DNA of 64,000 nt from Desmodesmus armatus (Eukaryota > Chlorophyta > Chlorophyceae > Sphaeropleales > Scenedesmaceae). Location: the NCBI GenBank assembly GCA_007449985.2, contig VIIQ02000577.1:1-64000 (forward strand), written 5' to 3'. The translations under genes were made by a program, and so were the position numbers. The notes under the pieces are model-generated. The model did no database searches and was not told where the DNA came from. It worked only from the letters and a program-made list of their open reading frames with translations. Below, one piece after another: positions 1 through 11,070 of the stretch; position 1 is the stretch's first letter, and every line of letters begins with the position of its first letter.

Positions 1-646
1 GGGGCAAAAAGTAACTTGCACAGCCAATAACCTTGACTTTGCTTGTGGTGCAGCCAGCAGCAGGCAGCAAGCTAGAGCTAGGGGCTGCCAGCATTTTTCA
101 GTAGCAGCACACACCTGTAACAGCACACCTGTATGAACACAGTCCTGTGCTGAGGGCAGATAGGGCCGTTTGACCAAACTGGGTCGACTGCTGCACTGCC
201 AGGCTCCACACAAGCAGCTGCAAAAGCCCAACTGTCATGTCCTGGGTCTGGGGGACACTGCCTTGCTGCACACGCAATGCAGCGCTGGCCAGGGGAGATA
301 GCTGATGTACAGGAAAGAATGCAGTAAAGAGACGAATTGGGGCAGCGCACAGCAGCAGCTGCAGCGCAGGCAGATCAACCTGTCGATCAAGCAGCAGCTG
401 GCCCAACGACCTGCACACTCACACCACGCACTGCCACCAACAGGCGCCCAAGACACTTGAACGTTTGCACAGCACCCACGTTCCCCCTTACAGTTCGAAT
501 CCTGGAAGTCAAGGTTGTTAGGCGATGTGGACGGATGACCAATAGCCAGCAGCAGCTAGAGCCACCGAGCAAAGTCCCAGGGTATCAGATATATCAAAGT
601 TTTGTTGATGCAGCGCAGGTCCCGCCACACGCGCCCTGAAACTAGA
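1..646. repeat. Spacer unit of the tandem array, first (truncated) copy
   Basis: This begins with the last bases of a transposon right end (GGGGCAAAAAGTAACTTG) and continues with the spacer that recurs at 4289-4917 and 8575-9205. It differs from the later copies mainly by small indels, for example in the G and T runs near 80-100. No protein family was recognised in either strand of the spacer. The window starts inside the array, so the true left border of this copy is not visible. Confidence 0.8.
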
Positions 647-773
647 CAAGTTTACTTTTTGCCCCACTGCACTCTCCAGTGAGAACCGGTCAAAGTTAGG
701 GTTTAGCCAAGTGTACCCTGTACCCTGGTAGTGGCTGACAAGTGCCGCACACTGCACCTGCTGCTGCCATCTT

Positions 774-3026
774 TTGCGCTGCGCTGAGGAATTGCTGCGA
801 GAGCATGTCAGGGGCACCAAGTACGCCCAGGAAAAGACGTGGGTGAGGGTGTTGGGGTGCATGTATATGCGTCATGTTTCTGGGGCAAGCTGGGCCAGAC
901 TTTGCCAAGGCGCACCATGCCCTGAAGGCATTCTTGACTCTCTCAATCAGCAGCTGCCAGAGGACGAGCAACAGTTCATTGGTAGCAAGGATTTCAACTA
1001 CTTGCGCACCTGTGGGGTCATTGGATTGAGAACGGAGTGTGGACGATGCACACAGGTCTGGCCGTAGTCGCAAATGCAACGAGAAGGAGGCTCTTGAAGC
1101 AGCTCAGATTTGCAAGGAGGGGAAGCTTGTTGAGGAGAAAGTGAAGGGCAACACAGTCATGCACAGGGTACACTTCACCAGCCTGGGAGAGGCCATCAGG
1201 AGAGCCCCCGTTTGAAGGAAATTATGACCAACAACGGCCTCAAGTTTTCAGACCAGCTGCTGCATGCCATGCACGACGCTGACCCCTCCCTTGTGCGCCG
1301 CAAGCTGTTCTTCAAGCACTCCTTCACAACACAGGAATTGCAGGAGCGTGTGGACTACGCCAAGCACTGTTTGGGCATTCATGAGGATTGGCCAGCATTC
1401 TTGAACCACACCATATACATTGATGAGTCTTCATTCACTGTCGACAGGTACACTGAGTCTGATGTTTTTGTCTGGTGTGACAAGCATGACCTCAACTTCT
1501 CTCTGATGTGGTGCCGAGGAAGCTGAAAAAGGGCCACAAGCATGTCACTGTGAAGTTCATTGTTGCAGTGACCGCCCACCCCGCCTTTGCGCACAGAGGG
1601 GGTGTGGTGTATATGGAGTTCACCACTGGAACCACCAAGATCCAACGGCACATCAACACAAGGCTGATGGCAATGCGGTAGAGCGGGACATGGAGTACGA
1701 GGTGAGCCTGTTACATTGGGGAAATTGTGTGATTGCCGTAACCGTCAGTGTGACCCTGGCAGTTGGGAACTACCACTTCAGCAGCTGCAAATAGGGCACA
1801 TCAAAGGAACCCCAGCGCACTAGCGCTGTACTATAGATGACGTGTCAGCACAGGGTGTAGCCCATTGCCGCAGACTCAAGGCGGCAGCAATGCAGTCAGC
1901 ATTACCAAGATCCTCTGTGTGCACCCGCACCAGCCGACCACCTTGCTGCACTGCTGCCATGTTCTGCATCATGTCGCGCCGCAACACACCCATGTGCTGT
2001 GGGGTACTTAGCAACCCAATGGCACCTCCCATCCACCTGCACAAAGTACCCCTGCTGCATGTGGAGAAGTCCATGGGCCACGGCCAAAAAGCCGGCACCA
2101 CCTGAACTGAACAACTCCCTGTCCACCCCCCCCCTCCTCAACAGGTCCATGAAGCTCAGCTCACAGGCTGGTAGCACACGCATGCCCTGCTGCCTCCATG
2201 CCTCCTCACTGTACATACAGAAGGCACACCACAGATCACAGGGTCCCGCACTGTTGGCTAGTTGCCACCCGCATGGGGGGTGCCACGGGGATACCCTTGG
2301 AGCCGCCAATGCAACTGGTACTCTCCTGAGTAGTGGCCAACTGGCAGGGAGGTGCCATCAGGGAACCACAGCTCAGCCCCATCACTGCCATACTTCTCAC
2401 CCTGAGCCCCTCCCCCCGCATGGCACGTAGCGCCCTGAACTTCCACTGAGGCATCTTCCCCCCCGTGCCCCTCCTTTTTGCTTCTTCCCTGCAGATTCAG
2501 ACGGCAGCCGCAAGCAGGGAAGATGACCAGGGAGGAATTTGAGAACAACCTCTACCACATAGTCAAGGAGTGGAACAAAGTAACAAAGCTTGCTATCTTC
2601 TGGTTGTCTTATGACAATGACGCCGTCCAGGCAACTGCCACGTGGGAAGTGGTGGTGAACCCCAATGACCCCACCGACACGATTGACGTCCGTGTCAATG
2701 GCTGTAAGCTGCCTCTGCCCTCCTACAGCCATGACTTGAACAGGCCTATTGAGCACCTGTTTGGTACTGTGAAGCACCACCTCAGGTGCCAGCTGTATGA
2801 GGATTGGAGCCTCCTTGATGACCACACCAAGTTGCAGGACATGGTGCGCAAGGTCTTTTACAATCTGCCTACGTATGGCTGGGCTCAGCATGTGGAGAAG
2901 GATGTGGCAGGGCTTCCTCAGCTGTGGCAGATGCTGAAGACCCCACAGGTTGTTTCTTACTTGGATGAGAAGCACCGTGTGTGTGTGGGGGCTGGGGGCG
3001 ATTACCCCAACGCCTATGCTCGTTGA
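774..3026 (+). pseudogene. Tc1/mariner-like transposase, copy 1, broken frame
   Basis: This is the same gene as at 5044-7304. The N-terminal part is disrupted several times. The block at 1212-1526 holds the first catalytic region (IYIDESSF), after which an extra CT shifts the frame. A large intron follows, with donor GAG|GTGAGC near 1700 and acceptor CTGCAG near 2494. The last exon is open to 3026 and contains FWLSYDNDAVQ and SYSHDLNRPIEHLFG, which match the second Asp and the terminal Glu regions of the Tc1/mariner DDE fold. Either this copy is decaying or the assembly contains indels. Its last exon is the better copy for reading the C-terminal half. Confidence 0.7.
1711..2454 (-). pseudogene. 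Antisense Vsr/DUF559-like ORF in the transposase intron, copy 1, frameshifted
   Basis: This is the counterpart of the intact 250-codon ORF at 5982-6734. The same protein segments appear, including the core GYFVQVDGRCHW, but they are distributed over different frames because of small indels. It lies entirely inside the presumed transposase intron on the opposite strand. As it stands it cannot encode the full protein. Confidence 0.6.
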
Positions 3027-4288
3027 GTGGGGTGAGGCACACTAGGGCACATCTGCAGCACATTTGCAGCTGCACCCAGCTGCTGCTGCTTTCTTGGGTG
3101 TGCATGCATGCAAGGTGTTGCTGCTGCTGCGCACTACTCCTGTGCACTGTGCTGGCTTGCCTCAGCCTGTTATGTGCAAGCTTTGCTTGCCTTCTCGACA
3201 GGCGTGTATGGGCCCATGGTGTGTGTTTTACTAGTCTTGGGTATACTGCCTCCTGGCATGAGGCCAGCCTGCTGTTGGTGCTGGCATGCATGCCCAGTCC
3301 ACGCGCTGCGCGCGCGCGCGTTGGCGCAGCTGCTGTACTGTCATTTTTTCAGAGTACGTGCGTGTGGTTGAGCACCTGCTGCTGTGAGAGATTGGGGATC
3401 CCAGCAGCTGCATTCCCAGCACTGCAAATGTGCTCAATTCCTTTCAACCCACCTGGCACGAGGCATCTGCACTGCTTCCTGGTAGTGCTGCTGCTGTCTG
3501 TGCTGCGCAGTGGCAGTTGGCGATCTGCAGGCAGTACATAGCAGTACTGGGCACAGGTCAGCACAGCCCCTGGCTGACAGGGTGCTGATGTGTTTATCAC
3601 GGTAACTAGAGTGGTTTTTCTGCATTTGTTTAGAATGGGCAACATGCTTGTATGTGCATGCCAGGCTGACAGGTGTGAACAGCATGGCAGCTGTTCAGTG
3701 TTTCAAAGTGCATGCTGTTACGCAGCACGCACGCAATTCGCAATTGCAATTCATAGGTCTGCCATGATTGCGTGTTGCAGATGCATCCTGCTGCCGTTTG
3801 CGCACACACAGCCCAACCTCGGACACAATCTGCAACGTGCCCTTCCTGTGGACTGCACTTCCAGCCTTGATTACGCGCAGCTGGTTCTAATCAATCTCAT
3901 CAAAACAACCTACGTTCACGCAGCAGATCAACGCACCTGGCAGGACGTGCTGTTCCGCAGCTGAATCACCCCCGTCACTTCGATAATTCTGCACACAAGC
4001 AGCGGCGTCAAAAGGCCAGGCAAACAGTGGCAAATTGTTCAGCTTCCAGTGCACTCTGGGCACAAGCAAAGGCACGGGACGCGTTCAGCACTGGGGCATT
4101 GCTGCTGCAGATCCTCTAGCAGCAGCACTGGCTTGCAATCATGGAGCAGGAGGGCACCCTCGACCCAGGTGTGCAGAAAGGACTCTTCAGGGGATACACA
4201 TCTATGGTGGAGTCCTGCTAGATCCATGCAGCCTGAGCATTTGCCAGCCTCTCCTTGGTGAAAGTGCAGTGGGGCAAAAAGTAACTTG

Positions 4289-4917
4289 GCACAGCCAATA
4301 ACCTTGACTTTGCTTGTGGTGCAGCCAGCAGCAGGCAGCAAGCTAGAGCTAGGGCTGCCAGCATGTTTCAGTAGCAGGCACACACCTGTAACAGCACACC
4401 TGTATGAACACGAGTCCTGTGCTGAGGGCAAGATAGGGCCGTTTGACCAAACTGGGGTCGACTGCTGCACTGCCAGGCTCCACACAAGCAGCTGCAAAAG
4501 CCCAACTGTCAGTGTCTGGGGGGACACTGCCTTGCTGCACACGCAATGCAGCGCTGGCCAGGGGAGATAGCTGATGTACAGGAAAGATGCAGTAAAGAGA
4601 CGAATTTGGGGCAGCGCACAGCAGCAGCTGCAGCGCAGGCAGATCAACCTGTCGATCAAGCAGCAGCTGGCCAACGACCTGCACACTCACACCACGCACT
4701 GCCACCAACAGGCGCCCAAGACACTTGAACGTTTGCACAGCACCCACGTTCCCCCTTACAGTTCGAATCCTGGAAGTCAAGGTTGTTAGGCGATGTGGAC
4801 GGATGACCAATAGCCAGCAGCAGCTAGAGCCCCCGAGCAAAGTCCCAGGGTATCAGATATATCAAGTAGTTTTGCTTGATGCAGCGCAGGTCCCGCCACA
4901 CGCGCCCTGAAACTAGA
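4289..4917. repeat. Spacer unit of the tandem array, second copy
   Basis: About 630 bp separates two head-to-tail transposon copies. It is near-identical to 1-646 and 8575-9205. Because each spacer lies between the same inverted ends, the array reads spacer-transposon-spacer-transposon-spacer. Open frames exist on both strands but none resembles a known protein and none keeps its frame in all copies. It is best explained as host sequence amplified together with the insertion, or as an assembly duplication. Confidence 0.8.
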
Positions 4918-5043
4918 CAAGTTACTTTTTGCCCCACTGCACTCTCCAGTGAGAACCGGTCAAAGTTAGGGTTTAGCCAAGTGTACCCTGTACCCTGGTA
5001 GTGGCTGACAAGTGCCGCACACTGCACCTGCTGCTGCCATCTT

Positions 5044-7304
5044 TTGCGCTGCGCTGAGGAATTGCTGCGAGAGCATGTCAGGGGCACCAAGTACGCCCAG
5101 GAAAAGACGTGGGTGAGGGTGTTGGGGTGCATGTTATGCGTCATGTTTCTGGGGCAAGCTGGGCCAGACTTTGCCAAGGCGCACCATGCCCTGAAGGGCA
5201 TTCTTGACTCTCTCAATCAGCAGCTGCCAGAGGACGAGCAACAGTTCATTGGTAGCAAGGATTTCAACTACTTGCGCACCTGGTGGGGTCATTGGATTGA
5301 GAACGGGAGTGTGGACGATGCACACAGGTCTGGCCGTAGTCGCAAATGCAACGAGAAGGAGGCTCTTGAAGCAGCTCAGATTTGCAAGGAGGGGAAGCTT
5401 GTTGAGGAGAAAGTGAAGGGCAACACAGTCATGCACAGGGTACACTTCACCAGCCTGGAGAGGCCATCAGGGAGAGCCCCCGTTTGAAGGAAATTATGAC
5501 CAACAACGGCCTCAAGTTTTCAGACCAGCTGCTGCATGCCATGCACGACGCTGACCCCTCCCTTGTGCGCCGCAAGCTGTTCTTCAAGCACTCCTTCACA
5601 ACACAGGAATTGCAGGAGCGTGTGGACTACGCCAAGCACTGTTTGGGCATTCATGAGGATTGGCCAGCATTCTTGAACCACACCATATACATTGATGAGT
5701 CTTCATTCACTGTCGACAGGTACACTGAGTCTGATGTTTTTGTCTGGTGTGACAAGCATGACCTCAACTTCTCTGATGTGGTGCCGAGGAAGCTGAAAAA
5801 GGGCCACAAGCATGTCACTGTGAAGTTCATTGTTGCAGTGACCGCCCACCCCGCCTTTGCGCACAGAGGGGGTGTGGTGTATATGGAGTTCACCACTGGA
5901 ACCACCAAGATCCAACGGCACATCAACACAAGGCTGGATGGCAATGCGGTAGAGCGGGACATGGAGTACGAGGTGAGCCTGTTACATTGGGGAAATTGTG
6001 TGATTGCCGTAACCGTCAGTGTGACCCTGGCAGTTGGGAACTAACCACTTCAGCAGCTGCAAATAGGGCACATCAAAGGAACCCCAGCGCACTAGCGCTG
6101 TACTATATGAGCGTGTCAGCACAAGGGTGTAGCCCATTGCCGCAGACTCAAGGGCGGCAGCAATGCAGTCAGCATTACCAAGATCCTCTGTGTGCACCCG
6201 CACCAGCCGACCACCTTGCTGCACTGCTGCCATGTTCTGCATCATGTCGCGCCGCAACACCACCCATGTGCTGTGGTGGTACTTAGCAACCCAATGGCAC
6301 CTCCCATCCACCTGCACAAAGTACCCCTGCTGCATGTGGAAGAAGTCCATGGGCCACGGCCAAAAAGCCGGCACCACCTGAAGGCTGAACTCCCTGTCCA
6401 CCCCCCACCTCCTCAACAGGTCCATGAAGCTCAGCTCACAGGCTGGTAGCACACGCATGCCCTGCTGCCTCCATGCCTCCTCACTGTACATACAGAAGGC
6501 ACACCACAGATCACAGGGGTCCCGCACTGTTGTGCTAGTTGCCACCCGCAGGTGGGGGGTGCCACGGGGATACCCTTGGAGCCGCCAATGCAACTGGTAC
6601 TCTCCTGAGTAGTGGCCAACTGGCAGGGAGGTGCCATCAGGGAACCACAGCTCAGCCCCATCACTGCCATACTTCTCAACCCTGAGCCCCTCCCCCCGCA
6701 TGGCACGTAGCGCCCTGAACTTCCACTGAGGCATCTTCCCCGTGCCCCGCCTCCTTTTTGCTTCCCTGCAGATTCAAGACGGCAGCCGCAAGGCAGGGAA
6801 GATGACCAGGGAGGAATTTGAGAACAACCTCTACCACATAGTCAAGGAGTGGAACAAAGTAACAAAGCTTGCTATCTTCTGGTTGTCTTATGACAATGAC
6901 GCCGTCCAGGCAACTGCCACGTGGGAAGTGGTGGTGAACCCAATGACCCCACCGACACGATTGACGTCCGTGTCAATGGCTGTAAGCTGCCTCTGCCCTC
7001 CTACAGCCATGACTTGAACAGGCCTATTGAGCACCTGTTTGGTACTGTGAAGCACCACCTCAGGTGCCAGCTGTATGAGGATTGGAGCCTCCTTGATGAC
7101 CACACCAAGTTGCAGGACATGGTGCGCAAGGTCTTTTACAATCTGCCTACGTATGGCTGGGCTCAGCATGTGGAGAAGGATGTGGCAGGGCTTCCTCAGC
7201 TGTGGCAGATGCTGAAGACCCCACAGGTTGTTTCTTACTTGGATGAGAAGCACCGTGTGTGTGTGGGGGCTGGGGGCGATTACCCCAACGCCTATGCTCG
7301 TTGA
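5044..7304 (+). CDS. Tc1/mariner-like DDE transposase, copy 2 (one intron, at least two frame breaks)
   Basis: This would cut and paste the element by binding its inverted ends and catalysing DDE-type strand transfer. The N-terminal part has a Tc1-like DNA-binding signature (WIENGSVDDAHRSGRSRK), then a charged helix. The first catalytic Asp lies in IYIDESSF. After an intron at 5973-6771 (GAG|GTGAGC to CTGCAG) come FWLSYDNDAVQ (second Asp) and SYSHDLNRPIEHLFG (Glu), a spacing of about 45 residues, longer than in classical Tc1 (34). One base is missing near 5458, before the ATG-like block at 5484, and another near 6941. Copy 1 has the full length at both points, so a consensus frame exists. The start is uncertain. 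The family assignment is firm; activity is doubtful. Confidence 0.75.
5982..6734 (-). CDS. Vsr/DUF559-like endonuclease ORF nested antisense in the transposase intron
   Basis: This 250-codon open frame on the minus strand fills almost the whole 799-bp transposase intron (5973-6771). The segment ELSFMDLLRRWGVD, then WPMDFFHMQQGYFVQVDG, GRCHW, and finally RRDMMQNMAAVQQGGRLVRV matches the layout of Vsr/DUF559 PD-(D/E)XK nucleases. That layout is a helix with E..F...L...G, then a strand with DF, then EVDG..H, then a helix and G..V.R. In this protein the usual Glu before VDG is Gln, which may impair catalysis. A CxxC pair (WCAFC) lies before the core. The family call is inferred from pattern only. 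The same ORF, frameshifted, is in copy 1 at 1711-2454. A chance antisense frame is possible but the motif order argues against it. Confidence 0.5.
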   Translation of the reverse strand: MPQWKFRALRAMRGEGLRVEKYGSDGAELWFPDGTSLPVGHYSGEYQLHWRLQGYPRGTPHLRVATSTTVRDPCDLWCAFCMYSEEAWRQQGMRVLPACELSFMDLLRRWGVDREFSLQVVPAFWPWPMDFFHMQQGYFVQVDGRCHWVAKYHHSTWVVLRRDMMQNMAAVQQGGRLVRVHTEDLGNADCIAAALESAAMGYTLVLTRSYSTALVRWGSFDVPYLQLLKWLVPNCQGHTDGYGNHTISPM

Positions 7305-8574
7305 GTGGGGTGAGGGGCACACTAGGGCACATCTGCAGCACATTTGCAGCTGCACCCAGCTGCTGCTGCTTTCTTGGGTGTGCATGCATGCAAGGTGTTG
7401 CTGCTGCTGCGCACTACTCCTGTGCACTGTGCTGGGCTTGCCTCAGCCTGTTATGTGCAAGCTTTGCTTGCCTTCTCGACAGGCGTGTATGGGCCCATGG
7501 TGTGTGTTTTACTAGTCTTGGGTATACTGCCTCCTGGCATGAGGCAGCAGCCTGCTGTTGGTGCTGGCATGCATGCCCAGTCCACGCGCTGCGCGCGCGC
7601 GCGCGTTGGCGCAGCTGCTGTACTGTCATTTTTTCAGAGTACGTGCGTGTGGTTGAGCACCTGCTGCTGTGAGAGATTGGGGATCCCAGCAGCTGCATTC
7701 CCAGCACTGCAAATGTGCTCAATTCCTTTCAACCCACCTGGCACGAGGCATCTGCACTGCTTCCTGGTAGTGCTGCTGCTGTCTGTGCTGCGCAGTGGCA
7801 GTTGGCGATCTGCAGGCAGTACATAGCAGTACTGGGCACAGGTCAGCACAGCCCCTGGCTGACAGGGTGCTGATGTGTTTATCACGGTAACTAGAGTGGT
7901 TTTTCTGCATTTGTTTAGAATGGGCAACATGCTTGTATGTGCATGCCAGGCTGACAGGTGTGAACAGCATGGCAGCTGTTCAGTGTTTCAAAGTGCATGC
8001 TGTTACGCAGCACGCACGCAATTCGCAATTGCAATTCATAGGTCTGCCATGATTGCGTGTTGCAGATGCATCCTGCTGCCGTTTGCGCACACACAGCCCA
8101 ACCTCGGACACAATCTGCAACGTGCCCTTCCTGTGGACTGCACTTCCAGCCTTGATTACGCGCAGCTGGTTCTAATCAATCTCATCAAAACAACCCTACG
8201 TTCACGCAGCAGATCAACGCACCTGGCAGGACGTGCTGTTCCGCAGCTGAATCACCCCCGTCACTTCGATAATTCTGCACACAAGCAGCGGCGTCAAAAG
8301 GCCAGGCAAACAGTGGCAAATTGTTCAGCTTCCAGTGCACTCTGGGCACAAGCAAAGGCACGGGACGCGTTCAGCACTGGGGCATTGCTGCTGCAGATCC
8401 TCTAGCAGCAGCACTGGCTTGCAATCATGGAGCAGGAGGGCACCCTCGACCCAGGTGTGCAGAAAGGACTCTTCAGGGGATACACATCTATGGTGGAGTC
8501 CTGCTAGATCCATGCAGCCTGAGCATTTGCCAGCCTCTCCTTGGTGAAAGTGCAGTGGGGCAAAAAGTAACTTG

Positions 8575-9227
8575 GCACAGCCAATAACCTTGACTTTGCT
8601 TGTGGTGCAGCCAGCAGCAGGCAGCAAGCTAGAGCTAGGGGCTGCCAGCATGTTTCAGTAGCAGGCACACACCTGTAACAGCACACCTGTATGAACACGA
8701 GTCCTGTGCTGAGGGCAAGATAGGGCCGTTTGACCAAACTGGGGTCGACTGCTGCACTGCCAGGCTCCACACAAGCAGCTGCAAAAGCCCAACTGTCAGT
8801 GTCTGGGGGGACACTGCCTTGCTGCACACGCAATGCAGCGCTGGCCAGGGGAGATAGCTGATGTACAGGAAAGAATGCAGTAAAGAGACGAATTTGGGGC
8901 AGCGCACAGCAGCAGCTGCAGCGCAGGCAGATCAACCTGTCGATCAAGCAGCAGCTGGCCAACGACCTGCACACTCACACCACGCACTGCCACCAACAGG
9001 CGCCCAAGACACTTGAACGTTTGCACAGCACCCACGTTCCCCCTTACAGTTCGAATCCTGGAAGTCAAGGTTGTTAGGCGATGTGGACGGATGACCAATA
9101 GCCAGCAGCAGCTAGAGCCCCCGAGCAAAGTCCCAGGGTATCAGATATATCAAGTAGCTTTGCTTGATGCAGCGCAGGTCCCGCCACACGCGCCCTGAAA
9201 CTAGACAAGTTACTTTTTGCCCCACTG
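8575..9227. repeat. Spacer unit of the tandem array, third copy, ending in a truncated transposon tip
   Basis: This is the same spacer as 4289-4917, followed by the first 22 bases of a third left transposon end (9206-9227). Identity then stops at CCACTG and unrelated sequence begins. The array therefore ends inside the inverted repeat, which points to recombination or to an assembly junction at about 9227. Confidence 0.8.
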
Positions 9228-9262
9228 GCCCCATGTAAAAACCTTCAAGGGACAACCCATGG

Positions 9263-9290
9263 GATTTTGTTTGTGGCCACAAACAAAATC
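9263..9290. repeat. Perfect 28-bp palindrome
   Basis: The sequence is its own reverse complement with no spacer, centred on GTGGCCAC at 9276/9277 with A/T-rich flanks. It lies 36 bp beyond the end of the transposon array. It could be a dimeric protein-binding site or a former insertion footprint. Nothing in the sequence decides between these. Confidence 0.8.
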
Positions 9291-9482
9291 AACTGCAATA
9301 GGATGCATCCTGCACCACAAGCATGACATACTAACATATGACTTATGACATATGACTTACTGACATGTGACACATGACTGCCTTCTGACAAATGACTGCA
9401 ACACTGAGCTGAGGCCCAACCGTGCAACACCAGACATGCCAAATAGCACAACAGTCGCCCAATACAGTCACCACCCACTTAT

Positions 9483-10820
9483 TCACAGGAAACCAAACCA
9501 GTGCCGCGGGCGGGGTGCCCGCGGCAGAGGCCCGTTCAGGATGTAGTCATCTCCCTCCAACAACGTGGCAGCTGTGGGCCGCTGTTGCCAGTCATACGTC
9601 AAGCACCGCCGAATGAAGGCCCACTCACGGCTCGACAGCCTCGCATACTGCCTGGAGCTATGCATGACCTCTAGAGCCCAAGCATCCACTGTACAACCAG
9701 CCTGTGCGTTGGACGTCGCGGTTCCAGCCCGCATGGCAAGCATTGCAAGGCCGAGCGACGACACATCTGAAGCAAGCCCCTTGTGATATAGCCCCTCTGG
9801 AGCTCCGTGATCCGGGCCAGCAGTGTCAGCTGGCATGCTGGCTGCGGCCCCTAGGTATGCCGAGCCTCGGCTTACTGAATCAAGGTCGACCACCACACAG
9901 TTGTCAATGCTGCCATCTGTCTTGAGGCTCCACCGGGCTGCTGTCACTGGGTGCCTCAGGGAGTGTGTCAGTACACATGATCTGGCCCAGATGAATATCT
10001 TGGTGCACCCAGCCGGCCTGTTGCAGTCGAGCCAGGGTCTGCAACACCTGAGAGATGACAGTGTGGGTGTCGATAGGCCCCAACCGCCCTCCCTTCTTGA
10101 GATCAGTCCCGCTTACAAACTCTGTGAGGACAGCCGGCACACCAGCTTCCAGCTGCTCCCCTAAGCTTCCCGACTTGTCAGCATCTGCATAGATGTTGCC
10201 CACCAGATAGCTCCGTGGGGCATGTGCATAAGGGGCCACGTCTCTCATGGCCCTGTGCGCGCTGAGATGCAAGCTGCGGGCGTCACGGGTCCCTTGGTGC
10301 AGCAGTTGGAGCATCGCCTTGTTTACTATCTTCAGCTCACGCTGAAGAGGTGCTTGCCGGGTTCTGCGAGGCTTGCATCCAAGCTGCATGCCTCCACAAC
10401 GCGCTGACAGCTTGATACATTGCTGTCGATGCTACCACTGCCAGCAGTGCTGAGGGTGCGGTTCAGTGACCAGGGTTCGGTCTCTGCGGTCGTGCAGTGC
10501 TGCAGCCGTGCCTCGTACACTTCTGATTGACCGCCTTGCCCTACGGCTCGCATCACGAGGAGGTGGAAGCTTCCCTCTCGGCACGGCACATCTGGGTTAG
10601 GCACCCAGTGTTCACTGGTCAACACGACTGTTTGACCAGGGTGTAAGGAGCGAGTGCTGCAGTTGGCAGGCTGCATGCTGCAGATGGCGCCCCAAGCCTG
10701 CAGGCAAGGGCAGCAAGTATGGCAGCCAACAACAGACATTGTTGTGAGGGTGCCACATGATAGCTGAGGGTGATCAAGCAGCACCAACACCACATCAGCC
10801 AGTCTGGCAGGGTACGTCAC
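9483..10820 (-). pseudogene. Protein-kinase-like gene, frame broken twice
   Basis: Three overlapping minus-strand frames together read as one kinase domain. The first (10820-10332) has a glycine-rich loop, VGQGGQSEVYEA. The second (10389-9904) has RELKIVNKAMLQLL (helix C region) and a catalytic loop, GWVHQDIHLGQIM, in which the usual HRDxKxxN becomes HQDIHLGQ. The third (9947-9483) has VVVDLDS in the DFG position, an APE motif (GAPEGL), ASDVSSLGLAM and RCLTYDWQQRPTA (subdomain XI). Each join needs a one-base shift, near 10340 and near 9930. DLD for DFG and Gln for the loop Asn suggest weak or absent catalysis. It may be a decayed gene or a real gene with sequence errors. No start codon is certain. 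Confidence 0.6.
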
Positions 10821-10965
10821 CCCCTAGCCATGGCAGCATCTGTGGTTTCAGCTGTCTGACATGGCTGCCAGGGTAGAGTTGGAGCTCAGCCTGATGCATC
10901 CCAATTTTTTGCTGGTTCAACTCGGCACTGCTGCTATAGCTATAGGTATCCAGGTAGTGTAACAT

Positions 10966-11070
10966 CGTACAGTACAGTACATCGCATCTGCAGGTGCAGG
11001 CGCAGGTGCAGCACAGTTCAGCACAGTTCAGCACAGTACAGTACTGTACAGTCCAGTACTCTACTGTCCA
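10966..11070. repeat. GTACAGTACAG / CAGCACAGTT short-repeat tract
   Basis: This is a degenerate array of GTAC-containing pentamers (CAGTA/TACTG) mixed with CAGGTGCAGG units. Similar tracts occur at about 20606-20672, 21357-21420 and 45408-45465. The motif is nearly self-complementary, so it can fold on itself. Confidence 0.6.

Larger units (their letters stand above)
647..4288 (+). mobile_element. Tc1/mariner-like DNA transposon, copy 1 (frameshifted)
   Basis: The element is bounded by inverted ends: CAAGTTTACTTTTTGCCCC at 647, with one extra T relative to the other copies, and its reverse complement ending at 4288. It is about 3.64 kb and nearly identical to copy 2 (4918-8574). It carries the same transposase exons, the same large intron with an antisense ORF, and the same non-coding 3' third. 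Many single-base or dinucleotide indels separate it from copy 2, for example an extra CT near 1499-1502 and a lost G near 1664. Its reading frames are therefore more fragmented than those of copy 2. The second catalytic part (to the stop at 3024-3026) is open here but broken in copy 2. Confidence 0.8.
4918..8574 (+). mobile_element. Tc1/mariner-like DNA transposon, copy 2
   Basis: This is a 3,657-bp element with 26-bp perfect inverted ends, the left starting CAAGTTACTTTTTGCCCC at 4918 and the right at 8549-8574. If the true terminus lies inside that repeat, a TA dinucleotide borders the CTTTTTGCCCC segment on both sides, as expected for Tc1/mariner target sites. It encodes a transposase on the plus strand and, inside the transposase intron, an antisense ORF of 250 codons. 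The region from 7305 to 8548 has no recognised gene. It includes short CTG-rich and CG-dinucleotide tracts and may be untranslated or regulatory sequence. Confidence 0.85.

Noticed and set aside
4755..4775. tRNA T-arm-like GTTCGAATCC in the spacer
   Set aside because: The flanking bases do not form a T stem, and no D arm, anticodon arm or acceptor stem is present upstream.
4271..8574. LTR retrotransposon (630-bp spacers read as long terminal repeats)
   Set aside because: The spacers are flanked by inverted, not TG...CA, ends. The internal gene is a DDE transposase of Tc1/mariner type with no gag, reverse transcriptase or integrase motifs.
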